Shown here: piece after piece, positions 55,777-64,000 of the stretch
Position numbering within the stretch: position 1 is the first letter of the stretch
Layout: the number at the start of each line of letters is the position of its first letter
Source: Microbacterium sp. LWH3-1.2
GTDB taxonomy: Bacteria > Actinomycetota > Actinomycetes > Actinomycetales > Microbacteriaceae
Direction: 5' to 3'
DNA: 64,000 bases
NCBI RefSeq assembly: GCF_040675855.1
Contig: NZ_JBEGIK010000001.1
Span: 3,782,001-3,846,000, forward strand
Notes under the pieces: generated by a model
Seen by the model: only the letters and a program-made list of their open reading frames with translations
What the model was told of the DNA's origin: nothing
Databases searched by the model: none
Position numbers and translations under genes: made by a program

Positions 55777-57799
55777 GAAGGACCCGCGCATCCGTTACGG
55801 CGGCGACTACAACCCGGAGCAATGGCCCGTCCACGTCTGGGACGAGGACGTCCGGCTCATGCAGCAAGCGCACGTGACCACGGCGACCGTCGCGGTGTTT
55901 GCGTGGGCCAAGCTCGAGCCCGCGCCGGGCCGGTACGAGTTCGCCTGGCTCGATGATGTGCTCGACCGCCTGCACGCCGGCGGCATCCGCGTGATACTGG
56001 GCACCGCCACGTCGTCGCCACCGGCATGGCTTGCCCACCGGCACCCCGAGTCGCTGCCTCTGTCGATCGACGGAGTGCGGCTCGCGTTCGGATCCCGCCA
56101 GCAGTTCAGTCCCAGCTCGGCGGCGTATCGCCACCACGCGATGCGGTTGGTCACCCAGCTCGCATCCCGGTACGCCCAGCACCCCGCTGTCGAGGGGTGG
56201 CACGTCGGCAACGAGTACGGCAACCACGTGACGCGCAGCTATGACCCGGAGTCGGCGGAGGCCTTTCGCATCTGGCTGCAGAACCGCTATGGCGACATCG
56301 GCACGCTGAACGCAGCATGGGGCACGGCATTCTGGTCGCAGACGTACCAGAGCTTCGCAGAGGTGGGTGTCCCATCCGCGGCACCGATGATCCGCAACCC
56401 CACACAGGTCTTGGACTTCGACCGGTTCAGCTCCGACGCCCTCCTCGAGTTGTACCGCGCGGAGGCGGAGATCATTCGGTCTCATACCTTGGAAAGCCCG
56501 ATCACCACCAACTTCATGGGCTTCTTCAAGGACATCGACTACTGGTCGTGGGCACCTCACGTCGACGTTGTCTCGGACGACCTCTATCCCGATCCTGCGG
56601 ACCCGCGCAGCCATGTGCTCTCCGCAGCCGCGCGGGATCTCATGAGATCGCTCGGCGCGGGCAGACCGTGGCTACTCATGGAGCAGGCGACATCCGCGGT
56701 CAACTGGCGGCCACCCAACGTGCCGCTCGCGGACGGTCGGCACCGTCTGAACTCGCTTCAAGCCGTCGCGCGCGGCGCTGACGGCATCCTCCATTTCCAG
56801 TGGCGACAGTCCGCCGCGGGCGCAGAGAAGTTCCATTCCGCGATGCTTCCGCATGCGGGCGAGAACACGCGCGTGCACCGGGGCGTGCGCGCCCTCGGCG
56901 CGGAGCTGCGCGAGCTGGGGGATCTGGTCGGCGCAGGAGTGCCCGCGAGGGTCGCGCTCTGCTTCGACTGGGATTCGTGGCGGGCGATCGAGCAGGACGG
57001 CACCCCGGCTACGGTCGACTATCTCGATACCGTTCTGCGGTTCTACGAGGGATTCCTCCGCCGTGGCGTCACGGTGGACTTCCTGCATCCGGAGGCGGAC
57101 TCGACGGCGTACTCGCTCGTGGTCGCACCCGCGGCACACGTGCTTTCTGACGATGCCGTGCACGCGCTCGCGTCTGTCCCCGCTCGCGGTGGCACGCTCG
57201 TGGTCACCTATCTCAGTGGCGTCGTGGACGAGAATCTCCACGTCCGGCTCGGAGGGTACCTGGGCGGCGAGGGGGCTCTGCGCAGCGCCCTCGGCGTCAG
57301 AGTCGAGGAGTTCGCCCCCGCTCCGGACAGCACCGCCTTCGACGTCACGGGCGACTACGCAGGCGCGTCGGACTTCTGGCAGGAGCTGATCCGGGTCGAC
57401 GACCCGCACGTCGAGGTGGTGTCGTCGTTTGCGAGCGGCTTCGCGGCGGGCTCTCCCGCTATCACGGTCAAACGTGGTGTCGACGGCGCCGGGGCAGCCT
57501 GGTATGTCGGCACCCGGCCGTCGACAGCACTGGTGGACAAGCTTGTCAGCGCTTGGCTCGCCGACAGCAATATCCCCGCAGTCTTCGAGCACGCCGCCGC
57601 AGGCGTCGAGACGGTCCTCCGCGGAGGCCGACGATTCGTCGCCAACCATTCCGAAGCACCTGTGCATCTGAGTGTCGACAATCGCCGCATCGAGCTGTCT
57701 GGCTACGACTGCACATGGATCGGGACACGAGAAGAACCGATCGAAATCACGTGGACGAGTGCCGGGCCGACGTTGATCCCGTCCGAAGGGGAGATCTAG
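55769..57799 (+). CDS. GH42 beta-galactosidase (intracellular)
   Basis: 676 residues, the normal GH42 length. GGDYNPEQWP opens the barrel; the acid/base is Glu149 in HVGNEYGNHV and the nucleophile Glu305 in WLLMEQATSAVNW, followed by the conserved ADGILHFQWRQSAAGAEKFHSAML-type stretch (here QWRQSAAGAEKFH). A trimerisation domain and a beta-sandwich follow. No signal peptide. GH42 enzymes prefer beta-1,3/1,4/1,6-linked galactose in oligosaccharides. The eight-base overlap with GH35 indicates translational coupling. It is the last gene of the importer operon. Confidence 0.95.
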   Translation: MIEKDPRIRYGGDYNPEQWPVHVWDEDVRLMQQAHVTTATVAVFAWAKLEPAPGRYEFAWLDDVLDRLHAGGIRVILGTATSSPPAWLAHRHPESLPLSIDGVRLAFGSRQQFSPSSAAYRHHAMRLVTQLASRYAQHPAVEGWHVGNEYGNHVTRSYDPESAEAFRIWLQNRYGDIGTLNAAWGTAFWSQTYQSFAEVGVPSAAPMIRNPTQVLDFDRFSSDALLELYRAEAEIIRSHTLESPITTNFMGFFKDIDYWSWAPHVDVVSDDLYPDPADPRSHVLSAAARDLMRSLGAGRPWLLMEQATSAVNWRPPNVPLADGRHRLNSLQAVARGADGILHFQWRQSAAGAEKFHSAMLPHAGENTRVHRGVRALGAELRELGDLVGAGVPARVALCFDWDSWRAIEQDGTPATVDYLDTVLRFYEGFLRRGVTVDFLHPEADSTAYSLVVAPAAHVLSDDAVHALASVPARGGTLVVTYLSGVVDENLHVRLGGYLGGEGALRSALGVRVEEFAPAPDSTAFDVTGDYAGASDFWQELIRVDDPHVEVVSSFASGFAAGSPAITVKRGVDGAGAAWYVGTRPSTALVDKLVSAWLADSNIPAVFEHAAAGVETVLRGGRRFVANHSEAPVHLSVDNRRIELSGYDCTWIGTREEPIEITWTSAGPTLIPSEGEI

Positions 57800-58037
57800 C
57801 GCTGCGAGCACGTGTGAGCGTTGATGATCTCACGCCCTGGGCGCCTGACCCGGCGGAGTGATCGTCGAAGAATCGGGGTACAGCTTCGGTTGATCCCCGT
57901 TCGACGACGATACGATTCGAATCACCTTGCGGGCCGGTAGCCGCACTTCCTGGATGTCGAGTGAGCTGGTTGTCGGGAAGCCGAGCAACCTGGAGTTCGA
58001 GGTCGGCGAGAGAGTCTGACACTGTCCCTCCCCCGCG

Positions 58038-58600
58038 TCACGCGGAATACGACTGCGCCAGGAGGAACCTGAGTTCCTGGATGCCGAGAGCACGCCCTTG
58101 ACGAGCGGCCTGCTCGTAAGCGGCCAAGCTGATCACGGTCGAGACGGGCTGCCCCGTGTCGGTGAGCACGTGCGCGGCGCGGAGGGCGGCCTGGCCGGGC
58201 GGGATGCGTTCCTTGCACCGGTGTGGGGGTCTCGGCGGCGCCGGCCGATGCGAGAGCGATCGCCTCGAGCGCGGTGACGTGGCCGGAGTCTCGCATGGCG
58301 ATACCCAGGCCTGATTCGGCGACCCGGTGTCGGGCGACAACCATGCCGGCGACGGTGGCGATGTCGATGGTGTCGGAGCCGAGCCGCTGCGGACCTCGAC
58401 CTTCGCGGCGGCCAGCTCGGATGGGACGGAGTAGCGGTTCCCGCGCCAGTCGATGGGCGCCTGCCGGTCGCTGTGCGCAGTTCGGTGACGACCACCGGGT
58501 ACACGACTCGCCCCGGCGGGTCATCCCGGCGGCGGGCGAACGCCTCGACAGAGGCTCGCCCGCCCGACGGAAGCCCTGGTGGGCCGGCCGGGTGTCCCGG
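58038..58600 (-). pseudogene. Decayed transposase fragment (IS21/IS481-like C-terminal region)
   Basis: In shifting minus-strand frames the sequence reads EAFARRRDDPPGR, DWRG-like coding for a Mu-transposase C-terminal domain, then SDTIDIATVAGMVVARHRVAESG and RDSGHVTALEAIALAS, and finally KERIPPGQAALRAAHVL ... SLAAYEQAARQGRALG, with a stop at 58038. This is the pattern of the C-terminal beta-barrel and tail of IstA-type transposases. No N-terminal catalytic part or inverted repeats are seen. The bases 57800-58037 to its left hold no recognisable gene. Confidence 0.6.
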
Positions 58601-59522
58601 CCGGCCCACGCTGGATGCCCGTGCGGTCTACTTCAAACGGAACTGCGCCTTCAGCTCGACCCCGTCCGTGCTGCGCACGATCACGTCGAAGCACCCGGTA
58701 GTCCCCTTCGAAGTCTTCCAGTTGTACTGGAACTGCCCCGCCTCTACGTCGTAACTCAACGACGTACCACCCGCAACAAGCGACTCGATCTCATCGGACG
58801 GCGCCGCCGGATCACACGAATGCTGCACCGTCCGCAACGACTCGATCGCCGTCGTCGACGTCAGCTCCTCCTCACCGAAGAACAGCTCGAACTTCAACGG
58901 AACCGTCGAACCGCCCTTGACCACATTCACCACACCCGCCATATCCACCGGAGCATAAAAACCCCTGAAGGTCCGCGGCTGAACAACACTGAGGGTCACC
59001 TCCCGAGCCTCCTCCACATTGCCCGCCGCATCCACCGACCGGAACTTCACGACATACGCGCCCACCTCCGTGAACGACACACCCGCCGCCGTCGCCGCAA
59101 CCCAGCTCGCTCCACCATCCGTCGAATACTCCGTCAACGCCACACCCGACGTCTCATCCGACGCCGAGAACGTCGCCGACACCGCCGACCCCGCCAGCAC
59201 AGCCCCCGAACCCGGCGACACCACCGCCGACGTCACCGGCGCAACCGTGTCCACCGAGACCGGCAACTGCCCCACCTCCGACACATTGCCCGCCTCATCA
59301 GTCGCGCGATAACTGAACGTCGCCGCACCCTCCGGGATCGACACCGGCGAAGAGTACGCACTCCACGCCCCCTCACCCAACCGATACTCCACACTCGCCA
59401 CAGCCGAATCCGCATCCGACGCCGACACACTCACCGACACCGGCGACACAAACCAACCACCCGCACCATCCGCCACCACCGGCAACGTACTCGCCGACAC
59501 CACCGGCGCCACCGTATCCGGC
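58563..59522. repeat. 960-bp near-identical duplication, copy B
   Basis: Second copy of the segment at 45904-46863, in the same orientation. It contains the terminator and the last ~298 codons of the GH95-like secreted enzyme. It adjoins the decayed transposase on its left. Confidence 0.95.
58580..58608. terminator. Terminator hairpin of the secreted GH95-like gene
   Basis: Identical to the hairpin at 45921-45949: 13-bp GC-rich stem, TGT loop. Confidence 0.85.
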
Positions 59523-62500
59523 TCACCGAGAGCGAAGGTGATCGTCTTGCTCTCGCCTTCGTCGAACGCGACCTTCAGGGGCTCTCCGTTGTTGTGCACC
59601 TTCACGCCGTCGACCATGGCAGAGGCCCACGGGATTCCGCTGCGGACATCGATGGTCTGCTCGCGCAACGAGGTGAGGGTCATTGTCGCCGAACCGGCGT
59701 CGACATCCCACTCGAGGTTCGTGACTTCAGCCTGGGTTCGTGCCATCGAGCCGGACACGGATCCGGCGTTCATCCCCGTGGGGAGCGCAGGGAGGATCTC
59801 GATCTCGCCCTCGTCAGAGTAGACGAGCGTCTCGAGCAGCAGTGTCGGGACTGTGTTGAGGATGTCGGATGCGTAGGCCGAGGCTCCGTTCACGTTGTGG
59901 TTGGTCGTGAAGCTCGAGTAGTACGCGTTTCCGCCGAGAAGCTGCAGGAGCGACTCTGTCGCCCCCTGCGCGTTCTTCAGGCGCGCGTCGACCAGCCCCA
60001 TGTGCAACCATCCGTGACCGGACTGTTTGTCACCGGCGGTGGTCTTGCGCAGCTCCATCGCAGTCTTCAGCCCGTCGATGATCTCGGGGGTGAGGTCGTG
60101 CGCGGGCCATGCGAAGTACGCGTGACTCACGTGACGGTGAGCGTGGTTCTCGGTGTAGCGGCCGAGCGACCACTCGCGAAGTGCGCCCGTGCCGTCGTAC
60201 GTCTCGGGCGGCAGCTTTGCCCTCAGTGACTCCCAGCCCGCGATGCGCTCCGCGCTCTCGGCATCCGCTTCGTTCGCATACTTCTCAGCCTCGATCGTCA
60301 TCCGCAGACCATCGCGCGCCGCCGCGATGTCCATCGTGCAGTTGATCGCAATGGCCGAGTTGCCCCCCAGAGGACGATTCTCGGGTGAGTAGCACGGGAG
60401 GAGGAGATAGTGCTCGCCGTCGGCGAGTGCGGTCTTCCCCGGCTGGTAGCGGGCTTCCTGGGCCGCGTCGCCGTAGTACTGCGGGTCGACGAACTGCTCC
60501 CAGAAGTTGGACTGTTTGCGCAGGAGTGGCAGGAGCAGGTCTTCGACCAGGCGCAGGTATCCACGATCCTCGATCGCCGCGAGTTGGGCCTCGGTGAGGT
60601 CGGTCTCGTCGGGACTCAGCACCGATGCCAAGGAGCTCACGTCGATGTCGTCGGCCAGCGGGATGTGGGCGTCACCGCGGGTCATCCAGTACTCGTAGAG
60701 GGGCAGGATGAGCCAGCTGGCTCCAGCGTTCCAGTATTCGAACGGGTACACACCACCGTTCCAGGTGAAGTGGACGAGGCTTGCGCGGTCGGAGTCGGTG
60801 CGCGGCGGGGCGAGCAGGGCGTCTGTCATGCCGTAGATCTTCTGGGCGTTGATCTCCCAGTCGGGCGCAGTGCGCAGGATGAAGTTCGCGTAGCCCTCGA
60901 TCTGCGTCTGCAGGTTGCCGATGTTGGCACCGGCGATCTGCAGGTTCACGTTCGCGTCCGTCGTCCAGTCGGCCTGCCAGGCCGAGTTCCATCCGCCTGC
61001 CCACATTCCGCCAAGGCGTGGGGTACTGAAGCCGCTCGAGCTGATCGTCGCGTAGCGCCCGGCGTTGAATGCGCGCTCGACCATAGCGGGGTTGAGCGCC
61101 CCGGCGTTCAGTTGCTGCTTGGCGATGAGCGCTTCGTTGCTCAGGGCCGAGTCGGCTTCCGCACCGGGCAGATCCAGCTTGACGGCATTGAACTCCTCTC
61201 TCTGACCGGCGGCGTGCGGCGCAAGCAGAGCGTCGTAGTCCAGCGCCCCGCCAACGATGTACTCCGGCTTGGAGATCACCGCCTCGATGTCGTTGCGCAA
61301 TTGGTCGACCACGCCGAAGTCCTGTTGAGCGGCGAATTCGTCGATCGTGCCGATGTTCGTGTCCCGCGCAGACTTCGAGATGAGGAAGACCTCGTCGGCG
61401 TCGGTGATCGAGATGCCGTAGTACTTCGAACCCGGCACCGCGCGGGCCCCCAGCGGCTTGGTGACTTCGTAGGGCTCCTTGTGGCCACCCTTCGCGACAA
61501 CATACGTCACACCGGCGAATCCACCGTTCTTGAGCTCGCTGTTGGCAAACGACGGGTAATGCGCGACCTGGCCGATGTAGTCGGCTTCCGGATCGACGAA
61601 CTGCTTGTAGCGAAGCGCCGTGTTGAGGGTGCCACCCTCGACCGCCATCTCGTCGATAGGCGTGACATCGAAGTCGAGGTCGACCTTCGCTCCTGTGGAC
61701 GAACTCGACAGTCGAGTCACGACGACATTGTCGGGGCGAGATGCGAAGGTCGTACGCTCCCACTTTCCTCCGTCGTCGACGTAGTCCACCCCGACCTCAC
61801 CGGTCTCGTAGTCGGTCCATCGCCAATTCCCGCTGAGCGGACCGGACGACCGAGGCCTGAGGTTCAGCTGATGGGAGGGGTGGTACGTGTAATCGAACTG
61901 CAGGGCCCACGGCGTGTCGGTGCGAGGGTCCTGACCGTTGAAGACTTGCTGTCGCACGCTGGGCAGGTGGGACGCCAGGTTCGGAGTGTCGCGCTTGTCG
62001 TTGGTCGGCATGTTGAATGCCATGTTCTGGTAGATGATCGTGTCGGCCAGCGGGTTGCCCGCGATCACCGCACCGTTTTCTCCATTTCCGGTGACCATCC
62101 CTGCTCGCCACCACGTGTTCGGGCTCGACGACTTGGTGGGGAACGTGGTCGAGACGACTCTGCTGTTCGTGCTCGGCGGCGGCGGGATCGACGCGTGCTT
62201 ACGGACGATCACGTCGGTCAGGGTGCCGGTGAAGTAGGGGTCGGTGGTCCAGACCGGGCGGCCGAGATAGCCGAAGACAGCGGAGCCATTGTTCAGCTGC
62301 GGTGCGGTGGTACCCATGTTCGCGCTGCCCAGGAGAGCGCCATTGACGTACGCGTCGTAGGACCCATCGTTCTTCAGCACCGCTGTCGTTGTGGCGTAGG
62401 CATCGGACGCGTAGGTCACGGGGCCCTGAATCTTGGCCCAGCGACTTCCGAACCTCGACTCCCACACTGCCTGTCCGGTGACGAGTGGATGGAAGCGGAG

Positions 62501-62947
62501 GTGGTTCTGCGAACTGCTCGTACCCGTCGAGAACAAGCCCTCGTTGTTGCGCGTGCCCACCTTGTAGCGCAGTTCGACGACGACCGCTTGTTCGTTGCCG
62601 ATGAAATTCGGGAGCTCGATGTAGCCCGTTCCATTGAACTTGAGTGCTTGGTCATCACCATCGGTGACGAAGTCGGCCGCACCGAGGCCCACGAGGCGGG
62701 CATCCCTCCCACGGCCCGACATGTCTTTGAGGACACTGCCTTCGAACGACATGTCATAGTGCACGAGCACTTCCGGCTCCGCGGAACCATCCGGGGCGGC
62801 GCCTGCCGCGGGGGTCGCCGCAACCGCACCCGCGACGAGCGCTACTGACACGGCGAGCGCGATCGGTGCTCGCCCTGGCGGCGTCCTCCGGGAGCGCGAT
62901 GGACTGAAGAAGACTCTATGGAGGCTTCGGTGGAGGCGATTGGGCAT
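58628..62947 (-). CDS. Giant secreted GH95-like enzyme with LamG and PxKF domains
   Basis: 1439 residues. Long basic signal region with hydrophobic core APIALAVSVALVAGAVAATPAAG (in part) at ~30-50. Residues ~60-225 are a LamG/concanavalin-like domain (VLVHYDMSFEGSVLKDMSGRGRD ... GSAVFGYLGRP). Residues ~245-1110 are GH95-like: WWRAGMVTGNGENGAVIAGNP, WQADWTTDANVNLQIAGANIG, HRHVSHAYFAWPAHDL, SGHGWLHMGLVDARL. The usual FQIDGN motif with its aspartate reads TNHNVNGASAYASDI, so specificity or mechanism may differ. Residues ~1142-1439 are the duplicated Ig-like/PxKF tail. ATG at 62947 (MPNRLHRS); AAGGA nine bases upstream. Confidence 0.85.
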   Translation of the reverse strand: MPNRLHRSLHRVFFSPSRSRRTPPGRAPIALAVSVALVAGAVAATPAAGAAPDGSAEPEVLVHYDMSFEGSVLKDMSGRGRDARLVGLGAADFVTDGDDQALKFNGTGYIELPNFIGNEQAVVVELRYKVGTRNNEGLFSTGTSSSQNHLRFHPLVTGQAVWESRFGSRWAKIQGPVTYASDAYATTTAVLKNDGSYDAYVNGALLGSANMGTTAPQLNNGSAVFGYLGRPVWTTDPYFTGTLTDVIVRKHASIPPPPSTNSRVVSTTFPTKSSSPNTWWRAGMVTGNGENGAVIAGNPLADTIIYQNMAFNMPTNDKRDTPNLASHLPSVRQQVFNGQDPRTDTPWALQFDYTYHPSHQLNLRPRSSGPLSGNWRWTDYETGEVGVDYVDDGGKWERTTFASRPDNVVVTRLSSSSTGAKVDLDFDVTPIDEMAVEGGTLNTALRYKQFVDPEADYIGQVAHYPSFANSELKNGGFAGVTYVVAKGGHKEPYEVTKPLGARAVPGSKYYGISITDADEVFLISKSARDTNIGTIDEFAAQQDFGVVDQLRNDIEAVISKPEYIVGGALDYDALLAPHAAGQREEFNAVKLDLPGAEADSALSNEALIAKQQLNAGALNPAMVERAFNAGRYATISSSGFSTPRLGGMWAGGWNSAWQADWTTDANVNLQIAGANIGNLQTQIEGYANFILRTAPDWEINAQKIYGMTDALLAPPRTDSDRASLVHFTWNGGVYPFEYWNAGASWLILPLYEYWMTRGDAHIPLADDIDVSSLASVLSPDETDLTEAQLAAIEDRGYLRLVEDLLLPLLRKQSNFWEQFVDPQYYGDAAQEARYQPGKTALADGEHYLLLPCYSPENRPLGGNSAIAINCTMDIAAARDGLRMTIEAEKYANEADAESAERIAGWESLRAKLPPETYDGTGALREWSLGRYTENHAHRHVSHAYFAWPAHDLTPEIIDGLKTAMELRKTTAGDKQSGHGWLHMGLVDARLKNAQGATESLLQLLGGNAYYSSFTTNHNVNGASAYASDILNTVPTLLLETLVYSDEGEIEILPALPTGMNAGSVSGSMARTQAEVTNLEWDVDAGSATMTLTSLREQTIDVRSGIPWASAMVDGVKVHNNGEPLKVAFDEGESKTITFALGEPDTVAPVVSASTLPVVADGAGGWFVSPVSVSVSASDADSAVASVEYRLGEGAWSAYSSPVSIPEGAATFSYRATDEAGNVSEVGQLPVSVDTVAPVTSAVVSPGSGAVLAGSAVSATFSASDETSGVALTEYSTDGGASWVAATAAGVSFTEVGAYVVKFRSVDAAGNVEEAREVTLSVVQPRTFRGFYAPVDMAGVVNVVKGGSTVPLKFELFFGEEELTSTTAIESLRTVQHSCDPAAPSDEIESLVAGGTSLSYDVEAGQFQYNWKTSKGTTGCFDVIVRSTDGVELKAQFRLK

Positions 62948-62996
62948 GTCTAACGTCCTTCGTCTGATGGCGATCGTGCAACACCGCGCGGTGCCG

Positions 62997-63019
62997 TCAT
63001 CAGCATAATAATCTGATGA
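62997..63019. promoter_or_regulatory. Inverted repeat upstream of the secreted GH95-like gene
   Basis: TCATCAG-N9-CTGATGA, with TATTAT-like -10 sequence inside it on the minus strand. A related half-site, ATTCATCACATTAAT, lies at 63092-63106. It differs from the ACGT-centred LacI operators, so another regulator may act here. Confidence 0.5.
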
Positions 63020-63293
63020 ATCTCGCCGAATCCATAGACTGAGGTCATCTGTTTTGGCGGAGGGTCGTTCGCTTGACGTATGCTGGCAGCTATTCATCAC
63101 ATTAATCTGCTCCGACTGACGAGGCCGGCAGGTCCCCTTCTGCGCTGGAAGGATCGGCGCGGTGAAGCGACAGACAAACACCGACGATCTACCGTTCGAT
63201 CGCCTCGCAGGCCGTCGATCGTCTTCACCTGCGCCGACGAAGCGCCTCTGATCGCTGGGTGGGTCCCGCAAACGCCTGAAAGGCTTACGAGGA

Positions 63294-63613
63294 ATGACCT
63301 CCGACGAAACACTTCCGTCGTCTCCTCAGGCCGGCGCAGAGGCAGTCACCTCCTCCCCGGTCGACGGGTCCCGGATCGAATGGCGAGGAGCGGCGAGGTG
63401 ATCGCCGTGGAGGCGTGGGGCACCGACAGCGTCCGTGGCCACCGAGCCGAAACCGAACCGTGATCGACGATCGTTGGGCGGTTCTGGATCCCGCACCGAG
63501 CGATGCGCTCATCGCGCTCGCCAGCAAACCAGCCATGCTCCGAAATGGTGCGATCACCGTCGTCGCGGAGGCGGGGGCCGAGCCAAGTCCTCCAGGGACT
63601 GACCAGCAGCACG
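63294..63613 (+). pseudogene. Frameshifted GH31-like N-terminal fragment
   Basis: From the ATG at 63294 the frame reads MTSDETLPSSPQ ... SRIEWRGAAR and stops; the next frame continues GEVIAVEAWGTDSVRG; a third gives RWAVLDPAPSDALIALASKP and RNGAITVVAEAGAEPSPPG. Read together they match the N-terminal beta-sandwich of GH31 enzymes (alpha-xylosidase/glucosidase family). Two frameshifts plus loss of the catalytic barrel make it a pseudogene. The GH43-like gene begins 37 bp later. The region 63020-63293 has no other gene that I can support. Confidence 0.55.
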
Positions 63614-63649
63614 GACGGTCAACGCATGAATCAGATAATGAGGAACACA

Positions 63650-64000
63650 ATGATCACGCAGAATGACGCAGGCCGCCCGTCGACGTACGCAGGTTATCTC
63701 TACGTGCATTTCAAAAGGGAGACCGAGCACGGGGAGCAGGTCTACTTCGCCCTGAGCGACGGCGACGATCCCTTGCACTTCGACGACCTCAACGACGGCA
63801 AGCCCGTTCTCTGCTCCACGCTTGGCGATCGCGGCATCAGAGATCCGCACATCGTCCGGTCGCCGACAGGCGACCGGTTCTACCTCGTGGCGACCGATCT
63901 GCGTGTCTACGGCAATGACGACTGGGAACGCCTCCAGCGACGGGGCAGCCGCTCAATCATGATCTGGGAGTCGGAGGATCTCGTCGACTGGGGAGAGGGT
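63650..64000 (+). CDS. GH43-like glycoside hydrolase (partial, runs off the right edge)
   Basis: 117 codons are visible. The opening STYAGYLYVHFKRETEHGEQVYFALSD (in part YLYVHFKRE) and the segments DDLNDGKPVLCSTLGDRGIRDPHIVRS and FYLVATDLRVYG ... IMIWESEDLVDW match five-bladed beta-propeller GH43 proteins, with Asp in RDPHIVR as one of the catalytic acids. The subfamily resembles arabinanase/arabinofuranosidase-like proteins. GAGGAA lies four bases before the ATG. No signal peptide at the N-terminus. Confidence 0.8.
   Translation, partial: MITQNDAGRPSTYAGYLYVHFKRETEHGEQVYFALSDGDDPLHFDDLNDGKPVLCSTLGDRGIRDPHIVRSPTGDRFYLVATDLRVYGNDDWERLQRRGSRSIMIWESEDLVDWGEG

Overview
The window looks like chromosomal DNA of a high-GC actinomycete, most likely a Microbacterium or close relative (Microbacteriaceae). 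The evidence is the high GC content, several probable leaderless genes, the RamB/AceB/AceA glyoxylate block, a MaoC-MaoC-MurB run, PxKF-tailed secreted enzymes, a sugar ABC transporter without its own ATPase, and frequent use of the hexamer GGATGC/GCATCC. No rRNA, tRNA or CRISPR array was seen.

Left part (1-20.5 kb), mostly housekeeping. A RamB-like regulator faces malate synthase (aceB) and isocitrate lyase (aceA). Next come a ribbon-helix-helix antitoxin with a broken PIN toxin, an ABC exporter plus two-component system operon, and an aspartate aminotransferase. A DUF559-type nuclease gene follows, set between palindromic repeats that include a 39-bp tandem array. A five-gene leftward operon carries a DUF2510 protein, a TauE exporter, two MaoC dehydratases and MurB. 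A CopB-type copper ATPase sits behind a CsoR-type operator, next to an unusual hydrolase/pterin-dehydratase/VOC fusion.

Middle part (20.5-36.4 kb). Seven leftward genes, all overlapping their neighbours, encode a zinc-type dehydrogenase, a PTPS/QueD-fold protein lacking the usual catalytic residues, a family-4 glycosyltransferase, a methyltransferase, a UPF0104 membrane protein, a RibD-type reductase and a membrane sulfatase-fold protein. A CDP-alcohol phosphatidyltransferase and a small membrane protein diverge from them. I cannot assign a product, but the set looks like an uncharacterised pathway that may make a pterin-like or lipid-linked glycoconjugate. To its right are an MHS transporter, a small gene behind a LexA-like box, a zinc-ribbon nuclease, an HxlR/SRPBCC pair with two operators, a DUF1349 protein, a MalT-like LuxR regulator and a CMD protein.

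Right part (36.4-64 kb). This is a utilisation locus for fucose- and galactose-containing glycans: a GntR regulator, L-fuconate dehydratase and an aldo/keto reductase (probable L-fucose dehydrogenase), two paralogous LacI regulators, intracellular GH95 and GH29 fucosidases, GH35 and GH42 beta-galactosidases, a sugar ABC importer, two giant secreted enzymes (a beta-helix protein and a GH95-like protein), a broken GH31-like fragment and the start of a GH43-like gene. The working model is that secreted enzymes cut the polymer, the importer brings in oligosaccharides, the cytoplasmic enzymes remove fucose and galactose, and fucose enters the non-phosphorylated fuconate pathway. At least six similar ACGT-centred palindromes sit at the promoters, probably LacI operators. 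The two secreted enzymes end in the same 960-bp segment (three base differences), and one copy abuts a decayed transposase.
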